This document shows positions 56,291 to 64,000 of a stretch of 64,000 nucleotides of DNA, one piece after another. The stretch's first letter is position 1, and each line of letters begins with the position of its first letter. Position numbers and translations under genes: made by a program. The stretch is taken from assembly GCA_029448655.1 (NCBI GenBank), contig JACCLO010000002.1, forward strand, positions 2,914,001 to 2,978,000, in the 5' to 3' direction. The notes beneath the pieces were generated by a model. It ran no database searches, was not told where the DNA came from, and was given only the letters and a program-made list of their open reading frames with translations. The DNA is from Wolfiporia cocos (taxonomy: Eukaryota > Basidiomycota > Agaricomycetes > Polyporales > Phaeolaceae).

Positions 56291-58655
56291 ATGTCCCGCT
56301 CCTCCTCCCTATCCGACCGCTGCTATCCTGTCACACACTCGGAGCGCATCGGAGAACATGGCACCGACACCGACGAAGACGGCACCCTCGCCTCGGACGA
56401 AGAGCTCGAGGCACTGCACCTGCTCCCCGAGACCCGACCTGCTCCGGTTCGGGCGTACCTTGTCCGAGCACTCGCCCTGCTGTGTGCATGCTCTCTGAGT
56501 ATAGGCAGTCACTAGTGAGTGAATCGCATACGGTCCTGCATCCTATACTCACCCTCCGAAGTGCGTCCTATATTCTCGGCCCACTCAAGTCGCGCCTGGC
56601 ACGGGAGATGGGCACCAACAACACCGAGTTCTCGCTCCTCATCTCTGCGTTCTCCCTAAACAGCACATGGACACCCTTGGTAGGTGGCCTGCTCGCAAGC
56701 AGACTCGGGACAACCACAACGAGTATCCTCGCAACCGGAGTTATCTTTCTCGGTCTGTCATCATCCCCATCCGCACATAAGTCCGCGTGCTCACTGCAAT
56801 CATAGGCCAAGCACTGCTGCTCTTCGGAAACTTGACCGACAGCGTTCGGCTGATGACTTTCGGCATGTGGGTGTACGGCCTCGGTGTTAGTCCCCTTGCA
56901 GTAGTTCAGGAGACGATCATCGTTCGCTTCTTCAAGTCGCATGGCCTCGGGGTGTCGCTCGCGCTGGGTCTCGTCGCCGGAAAGGGCGCATCGTTTATAT
57001 CCGCTCGCACCTCATACCCTCTTTCGGAGCGGTTTGGCCCTCATGCGCCATTCTGGGCGTCAACGATCCTGACCGCGCTTTCCTTCATGGTCAACATCGT
57101 GTATGTCTGCGCCTCCAAATGGCTCGTTCGTGGCGCGGGCGCCGAGCTCGAGGCGTCAGAGCTGCATGACGAAGCGCAGAATAATGAACAGATCTGCCTG
57201 ACGGAAGCCGAAGCCCTGAAGAAGGTCGCTCAAAAGCGAATGGTTTATCTCCGTGACATAACGAAATTAGGGGATGTCTTCTGGGCGTGCGTTCCTCTTC
57301 AACTCTATTTTCTTTCCCTGTATATACTAAATGGGCGTCATAGTTATATCGGACTTAACGTGCTTTGCGGCGCGATATGGGCTCCTTTTACTCACCTGGT
57401 GGCGTAAGCCTTACAGTAGCATTGCCGAGTTATGCCAGGACTAATCTGTTCCATGTATCCAGGAATGTCATTGAGAGACGCTACAAGCTGACAGAACGTG
57501 ATGCCAGCATCAAGGGATCATACGTCCTGGCCGGCAGCGTGATCCTGTATCCGGTCGTAAGTCCTCCTCTTTCTGTGGCCGTTAGCTCTTGAATAAACGC
57601 ATTTTACATAGACCGGATTCATCGTCGATCGCGTCAAAAAGCGTGGTTTTGTACTGCAGTTGTTCACCGTGTCCTCCATCTTCACCCTCTTGTGCTATGC
57701 ATGGCTTGTGCTGCCACCTGAGTGGACGAAGTCGCCAATGCCTGCGATCGCGGCTTTTGCAACTGGCCACGGGTTTTCACCTCGTAAGCATGTTGCCTGT
57801 GTGGTAAAGAATGTGAGCTGACATTCAAGTGCGCAGTATTGCTTGTCGTCATCGTGCCTCGACTCGTGCCCGCGAAGTACGTTTCGACGACACTAGGAGC
57901 GCACAAGGCGGTCAGCTCTCTAATAACTTGACTTGAGATGCTGATACTAACCGATGCTCCAGCTGGAACAAGTTGGCTCGACAGCCTTCCAGACTCTTGC
58001 TGGTGTCACGCTTGATCTTACCGGCAAGAAGTCGTCGGAGTTCCGCTCGACTCAACCCTCCAACAAGGATATCCAACTCTTGTTGAACGCGTTTCTTCTC
58101 CTCAACGTGCTTCAGCTCATAGGTGTCGTTGGTCTCGCACGCCTTGATCAGAAACGCAGAAAGGCATTGGAGCGGCGAGCTCACGCGCTACTAGCTTCAA
58201 CTCAAACTGAGGCCGAGGCAGCTGAGGGAGATACTGACAGTGGTGACGCATCATTGAAAGCTGAAGAACGCATGGGGAGAGACAGGTGGCGGACACACCA
58301 CCACGGCGCCCTCACGCCACGCTCGGAGTGCAGCCGTGGTAGGTCGTGTTGTCGCGGGACAACCTCCGACCTCGCGCAGAGCATGCCGCTCCTTCATAAT
58401 CACTTACGAACGCCGTCGTATCAAGACTCACGCTACCTTATTTTGCCTCTTGCTCCTGCGTCTGCTTCCCAAAGCCAATCTCGAGGTTCGGTCCGAGTCT
58501 CGAGGTCAAGGTCGGTGGTGCGGCGGGGAGAGGTGTTTGCGACGATCTCCGCGATGCTCATAGTCTTTGCGTGGGCGCTGTTCCTTGGGACGGCCTACTT
58601 GAAGCTGCGGTCAAAGGAGGAGAGAGGGAGCGCGGGAGTCCCATTCACGACATAA
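56291..58655 (+). CDS. MFS transporter (MFSD1-like)
   Basis: Eight exons: 56291-56514, 56562-56752, 56806-57286, 57344-57403, 57463-57556, 57612-57783, 57837-57910 and 57963-58655, giving 662 residues. After a soluble acidic N-terminus of about 55 residues come about 12 helices: LVRALALLCACSLSIGSHY, FSLLISAFSLNSTWTPLVGGLLASRLG (MFS motif A-like), FGMWVYGLGVSPLAVVQE, LALGLVAGKGASFISA, FWASTILTALSFMVNIVYV, VFWAYIGLNVLCGAIW, GSYVLAGSVILYPV, and LLNAFLLLNVLQLIGVV. A large Ser/Arg-rich cytosolic loop of about 100 residues precedes the last helix (FATISAMLIVFAWALFLGTAYL). The layout resembles MFSD1-type lysosomal/vacuolar carriers; the substrate is not determined. Two GATA palindromes upstream suggest iron or nitrogen control. 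Confidence 0.85.
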
Positions 58656-59790
58656 CGACCTGACGTGAGAACGACTGGACGAAATTCAACTATCTATAGC
58701 TTTGTGTATCAATAACTAGACCATACTAACATATTGCATTCTCCCTGTGGAAAGACGAATCTGATACATGCCTACGAGCACTCGTACTCACCAACGACAG
58801 CAACAAATCGAACAACTGGGCAGCAGGTGGTCACTGGATCTTGACTGAGCTAGAATATGGATTTCACATCGGTGGCAGATCTAGAGAACTGAGAATCACA
58901 CGTATTTCATGAGTATCTGCGTGTCTCAAAACTAGCCGGCTCAAGGAGTATGTTGCACCTTCACAGATCGTCGTTGATAATGATCTCCACGGAACGTGAT
59001 GTCATAGACGAAATTGATGAAATGCAAGCAGAAAGTTTACGAGAGCGCAGCCTTCACTGAGAAATCGCCACGAGATTGACCGAAGATGGATGCGAAGATC
59101 GCGGATGCTAGACATTCCAGCAGCGCGTCCAAGTCGTTGCGTCAAGAGTCCATTCCATCGATACCATGGCCGCTACCAGATCAAACATGCCGACACGGAC
59201 AATTAGTTCTTCGACGTGATGCTATTCGCAAGAGTCAGAGGTCATCGATTCATCAACCAAGCGTTCGGGACATCGGATACCACAGTGCGAATGTCCTCGC
59301 CGCTCCTTGAGGTTCGAGGTCAGACCATCGCAGCCGATGGTCTATAAGCTTGACAAGGACAGAGTGCACACGCTGCGACCATACCGATAGATTAGATTGC
59401 ATGCGATAACGAGCGCAGCATGATAATTTACTTCAAAAGATTTCAGATGCTGCTAGTCGACGAGATCAACCATCTAACACGCTCGCTGCGCTGTATGTAA
59501 ACACCTAACCCTAGGTGCTTATCACGTGATCGTAAAGATCAGCGCGGGCAACATCCCAGACGGCACGCATCAACAGCCCCGCCCCCTCCAAATCCTCAAG
59601 ACACAAGAGGTGAGCTATGCCAGTTTGCTCTGCCTGTGTCATGAACCTCTAGGTGAACACGTTGGATCGCTGCCGGAGCGAAAAGTTCGGACGGAAACGT
59701 TGGATGGCGTCCCTGGAGGCTGGATGACACTGCAGGCAATTTGGCGGTAGCGAGACGCTGACCCGTTCCCTTACTCTTCCAGCCCGCAAG
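58656..59790. other. Intergenic stretch and RPL15 promoter
   Basis: About 1.13 kb without a gene. It includes the AACCCTAG and ATCACGTGAT elements listed separately and a pyrimidine-rich start region right before the RPL15 ATG. Confidence 0.6.
59502..59530. promoter_or_regulatory. Tbf1-like and Cbf1-like sites before RPL15
   Basis: An AACCCTAG element (59507-59514) lies inside a CACCTA...TAGGTG inverted repeat and is followed 6 bp later by the perfect palindrome ATCACGTGAT (59521-59530). Both are about 265-290 bp before the RPL15 start. AACCCTA is a Tbf1 site and RTCACGTG a Cbf1 site; both control ribosomal protein genes in several yeasts. Confidence 0.45.
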
Positions 59791-60619
59791 ATGGGTGCTT
59801 ACAAGTACATTGGCGAGCTGTACAAAAAGAAGCAGTCGGATGTCCTGCGTTTCCTTCTCCGTGTGAGGTGCGTGTATCCGTATCCAGCGTTCGCAGCGAC
59901 GGCTCAATTTCAGGACGTTCAACTCAGGTGCTGGGAGTACCGCCAGCTCAATGTCATCCACCGCGCGTCTCGTCCTTCGCGCCCCGACAAGGCTCGCCGC
60001 CTGGGCTACAAGGCCAAGCAGGGCTATGTCATTTACCGTGTCCGGGTCAGGAGGGGTAACCGGAAGAAGCACGTCCCTAAGGGTGCGTCTACATCCGCAT
60101 AGAGTCGGCTGCCAGTGCTCACAGCACCTGCTCAGGTGCTACCTACGGCAAGCCCGTCCGTCAGGGTGTCAACCACCTCAAGCCTCAGCGTGGTTTGAGG
60201 AGCGTTGCGGAGGAGCGTGTCGGCAGGCGATGCGGCAACCTCCGTGTGCTCAACTCGTACTGGATTAACCAGGACGGTGTGTACAAGTACTACGAGGTCA
60301 TTCTCGTGGATCCCAATCACAAGGCGGTACGTATCGTACTGCATCTAAGCGTCCATCCGATATCTAACACACTTCCAGATTCGCCGGGACCCCAGGATCA
60401 ACTGGATCACCAAGCCCGTGCACAAGCGTCGCGAGGCTCGCGGCCTCACGAGCATTGGCAAGCAGGCACGTTCCATCTCATTGGTATTGGCCGATACAAG
60501 CGCTAACCTGAGAATCCGATTAGAACCGCGGCTTGGGCAAGGGTCACCGCTACAACCACACTCCAGGCTGGTCCACCTGGAAGAGGCACAACACGCTCAG
60601 CCTCCGTCGCTACCGGTGA
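59791..60619 (+). CDS. RPL15: 60S ribosomal protein eL15
   Basis: Large-subunit ribosomal protein. Exons 59791-59867, 59928-60082, 60136-60326, 60379-60465 and 60524-60619 give 201 residues. [75 protein letters not shown] and [15 protein letters not shown] are diagnostic. The fourth intron has a GC donor (CAG|GCACGT): any GT alternative breaks the conserved [10 protein letters not shown] junction. Start codon is preceded by a pyrimidine tract. Confidence 0.96.
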
Positions 60620-61957
60620 TCTGTTATTGTATCCGCTTTGCCCCGCTATTCGATCCACGTACCTCAGGCCATGTTTCCTCATGTTCGTTATGGATGTATG
60701 CATTCGTGCAGCTTGCCAAAAGAGTACCGTCCGACTGTCTCACCTTCCGCTGCAGTGGCAGTGGCATCTGTTGGGTTGTCCCGGTATCTTCGCACCGCAC
60801 AGTCAGACCGGAGCGTTGGTCGAGGACAGATGCGCGCAAGATAAAATCAGGGTGGGGTCTCGTACAGAGCCACAGTGCGGGCGCTTGTCTGGCAATCCCA
60901 AAGACATGAGACGCCTCAAACCTTATATCGTGAATGCTTCTCAATCTAAGACCACCACACTAGCTGTACATCCTCAGGGTGTGCGTCTTGAACGGGCCCC
61001 ATACCAAATTTGTTGGGATGTCCCCAACTCACTACACAGCTTGTCGCCGCCACAGCGTTGAAACGTTGAAATCTGATGATTGCGCGGACATTCCGGCGCT
61101 GGCTTAACACGTTGTGATCTATTTCAGACACCTTTGTCCGACCGGTCTTGGATCTTCTCGGCGTTATATTCGGTCCCCCTGGCAATCAACTTTCGCCTGG
61201 CTTGCTAGTCTGTCTCTGCAGCTACAGACTCGAGCTTCATGTTGTCTTCACATTCCGTCATGATTGCTTCACTGTCGTTTGCCGCATGCAATACCATCTC
61301 AAATCTCTCAACTCGTCGCGTACGATCCAGTTTGATCCTGCTCTGGCTATTTCAGATCGCTCGTTCTGTTGAGGCTGTGCACCCAAGCAAGCGGTCGAGT
61401 AACATTGAGACTTTCCCAAACGGGAGCACTTACGTTTGGTGCAGTTCGCGCCTTGCACGAGGTACGAGCGCTAGGCCGAACATTTGCTTACTAAGCGAGT
61501 GGGGAGGAACGAGAGACGCGTAAGCGCATTCGCGCAGCACCTCCCTTTCGAAGGCCCTCGTAGCTCACTGCAAAAACCAGTTTTCTGACCCACCCAGCCA
61601 CTCCCCAGTGTTGGATGGTGGTGTAGTCGTGCCACCGCCTCGTTTCGGCCTCTACACCGCCAACCAACGCTCGAGAAGTTCGGTCCTTTGTGGCTCAGCT
61701 CGGTCGTCTCCCTCGCGCGCGAAGCGCTCGAAAATCCGTCGCATCATCGCATTCCCAGCGCTTCCAAACACGGATTTTCGGCCTTCGCACACCTTCAAAA
61801 TTCCGAGTTTTTCGTAGCCTTAGCACCTTCGGAATTTTGCCCAATTCCGACCGAACTCTCTCACCCCAACCCATCCTTCCTAGTTCAAACGTCACTCATT
61901 AAACTGAGATATACTCGTCACTGTACACTATCCTCGTAGATCCCCACTCGCACTTAG
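60620..61957. other. Intergenic stretch before the GH16 exons
   Basis: About 1.34 kb. No gene is assured. The part 61620-61957 has no ATG on the plus strand and is pyrimidine-rich. A hydrophobic plus-strand frame at 61239-61374 (LILLWLFQIARSVEA before a GTGCAC donor) could be a first exon of the GH16 gene, but it would need a 583-nt intron. Confidence 0.45.
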
Positions 61958-63705
61958 GAAGCGACGGTCTCGGATACATACCAGGGACAAGACTTCTTTG
62001 AGTAAGTACTTGGCGTCTGCTTTTCGAGCACTGTAAATGGAAATGAACGAACATGACAATAGCTATTTTGACTTTTACACTGGACCAGATCCTACCCAGT
62101 AGGTATTATTCTTCCATGCTGGTACGATTGTTGACCCATCCCAGTGGCCAGGTCAAGTGCGTACGAAACGTTCCTGATTATACGTTACTCAGCTTAGAAT
62201 GACGACGCCACAGTTACACCGATCGGGCGACCGCATTCGCCGAGAAATTGGCATATGTGACTCCAGACAATATTGTCATAATGAAGGGCGACAATACGAC
62301 ATGGCTCGCGGAAGGTGAAGATCGTAAGAGGTATGCCGCTGTCCGGATGTGTGGCGGGACATTGTCTCAGATGCTCATGTATGTGTGTAAGTGTACGAAT
62401 ATCGAGCCTGAAACAATATAATACCGGTATTTGCACCCAATCGCTATGGACTTCAATATTGGTCCCTAATAGCAGGCGGGGCAGGACTGTTCATCCTAGA
62501 TCTGGAAATGGCACCTTGGGGATGCGGTGTGTACCTGCCTCCCTCTCTCAGTGAGTCGCTGTTTGATCTGTACGTCAGGCGTTTGGCCTGCATGGTGGAC
62601 AGTAGGCGGTGGAACATGGCCATGGGTCGGTATCTGTCCTGACACTAATGCTCCTTGAACTGTTGACCTATACGTGCCTTGATTCGTGCAGACCGGAGAG
62701 ATCGATATCATTGAAGGTGTTCACGACAACGAGCACAATCAGGTAACATGGCACACTGGACCAAGTGCGTTACGATAGACGTCTACATCTTGTCTTGGCT
62801 GATCTGGTTATCCAAGCTTGTAACCTCACGCAGACCGCTAACTTCTCTGGCACAATCGTGGTATGCTTCACTCTGTTGCATTCCGGCTACATCGTGCTCT
62901 GAGACTCTTCCAGACCACCAACGATAAACCTAACCTTGACTGCAACTGTGTTGACGACTATAATAACAACGCGGGCTGCGGAGTGACTGAATGGAGTCGA
63001 GCATCTTACGGCCCCATATTCGACGAACAGGGCGGAGGCGTGTTCGCCATGAAGTGGGATGTTTCTGGAATCGGCGTCTGTACGTGCCCATTTGACCGCT
63101 GGAGAAGATCCATTCATATGTTCTGTCAAGGGTCCTTTTATCGCGCTGCAATTCCCGATGACCTGACAAATGGACAGCCTACTCCGTCAATGTGGGGCGA
63201 GCCCGTAGCGTATTTGGAGCCCGGACAATGCGACCCAATAACAAACTTTGTAAATCATTCCATCATCTTTGGTATGGCTCTCACCCCTTTCTCTTCTGTC
63301 AACCACCGTCTGATGAACCACGACAAATTCCCAGATATCACCTTCTGTGGTAAGCTCCGTCCTTATGCCGTCTCGAACAGCCTCAATCAATCTCTTTTGT
63401 TCCGTGACCAAATCGACCGCAGGCGATTGGGCAGGCAACTCGTACGCTACTTCGGGATGTCCTGGAAATTGCACGGAACGTATCAGGGACCCCAGCAATT
63501 TCGTGGTGGGTGCTTGTGAAGCTGAGATCTTCGGTTGCAGGTTTGCTTATATTCCAAATAGAATGCATCATGGAGGATCAACTCCTTGACGGTGTTCAGG
63601 CAGCAATCACTTGACGTGGTCACCAGTTCAGCTTCAGCCCCTCGAGGCCTCCGCTGGATGCCCGTGGTGGTGTTCGTACTGACCTTGGCATTAACCCTCG
63701 TATAG
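61958..63705 (+). CDS. GH16 endo-beta-glucanase (laminarinase type), 5' exon missing
   Basis: Fourteen phase-consistent exons: 61958-62001, 62063-62098, 62145-62156, 62214-62330, 62392-62426, 62476-62526, 62579-62625, 62692-62764, 62817-62860, 62914-63079, 63131-63271, 63335-63349, 63423-63505 and 63562-63705, coding 335 residues from EATVSDTYQGQDF. The catalytic motif GEIDIIEG carries nucleophile and acid/base glutamates; around it are MAPWGCGVWPAWW, DNEHNQVTWHTG, NAGCGVTEWSRASYG, FAMKWDVSGIGVWSFY, NHSIIFDITFCGDWAG and CPGNCTERI. The C-terminus ends in a hydrophobic stretch (MPVVVFVLTLALTLV) fit for a GPI signal. It would cut beta-1,3(4)-glucan at the cell surface or in the wall. No start codon or signal peptide can be assigned. 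Confidence 0.87.
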
Positions 63706-64000
63706 AACACTTGGACCATGGGCACATGGACAAACATCTCTACTATTCGTAACCAGGACGCTTCTTGCTGTCACAATGTTTGTGTTTTCGCATTGCTATC
63801 GCATCCCATGTACTGTGCTCCATACGAATCCGGATGGCGCTGTGCGCATTGTGTTATATTACTTACGTACTCTGACACGACTAACATCTATTAGCAAATA
63901 CACGAAGCGCCATTGGTGTGCACTATTCGACGATCGACGATTCTCCCAAATTCTCACCCCTGCTGTCTATCACAGCTTCACTTTCCAGATCCTCTCTTCG

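Noticed and set aside
54566..58655. Lipase plus MFS carrier as a lipid-uptake cluster
   Set aside because: Only two neighbouring genes, no shared motif in both promoters, and the lipase has no signal peptide; chance linkage is the simpler view.

Overview
The window is nuclear DNA of a filamentous basidiomycete, most likely an Agaricomycete; a polypore-like relative is plausible but cannot be proven from sequence alone. The evidence is dense genes on both strands, almost all split by many short introns (mostly 45-65 nt), frequent GTGCGT/GTGAGT donors, mushroom-type gene families (a PriA/CPL1-like cysteine-rich secreted protein and a Ras-GEF carrying its own G domain), and no bacterial-style operons. 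I rebuilt exon structures by hand from conserved protein sequence and reading-frame continuity. Coordinates in the CDS entries are the outer limits; exons are listed in the evidence text.

Left part (1-21.3 kb): the 3' end of a RasGAP gene, AP-2 alpha-adaptin, diphthine methylesterase DPH7, a TMEM135-like membrane protein, a dysferlin-domain (Pex24/Spo73-type) protein, the mitochondrial J-protein co-chaperone Jac1, a large DExH RNA helicase, an AGTRAP-like membrane protein, an O-GlcNAc transferase catalytic unit apparently without its TPR half, and glucose-6-phosphate 1-epimerase.

Middle part (21.3-51 kb): a gene-poor stretch of about 2.3 kb, then the PP2A scaffold subunit, two secreted proteins, a Tic20-like protein, ribosomal protein eS24, Arp1 of dynactin, a cysteine-rich membrane protein of unknown function, a small SVIP-like p97-binding protein, GPI2/PIG-C, a bZIP factor, APC4, the DEAD-box helicase Drs1 and a GTPase/RasGEF fusion protein.

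Right part (51-64 kb): this is the most accessory part. It holds a four-helix MARVEL-like protein, a degenerate MFS transporter relic flanked by an inverted repeat pair, a class 3 lipase, an intact MFS transporter with two iron-GATA-type palindromes upstream, ribosomal protein eL15, and a GH16 glucanase whose signal-peptide exon is not visible.

Most genes are unlinked housekeeping functions (vesicle coat, cell cycle, ribosome biogenesis, GPI anchors, phosphatase), so I see no biosynthetic cluster and no clearly new multi-gene system. The most interesting signals are: the short O-GlcNAc transferase with its catalytic lysine on a 9-nt exon; five GC-AG introns; a 32-nt intron; the paired GATA palindromes; a perfect 28-bp palindrome beside a 7-bp tandem repeat; and a Tbf1/Cbf1-like motif pair ahead of the eL15 gene.
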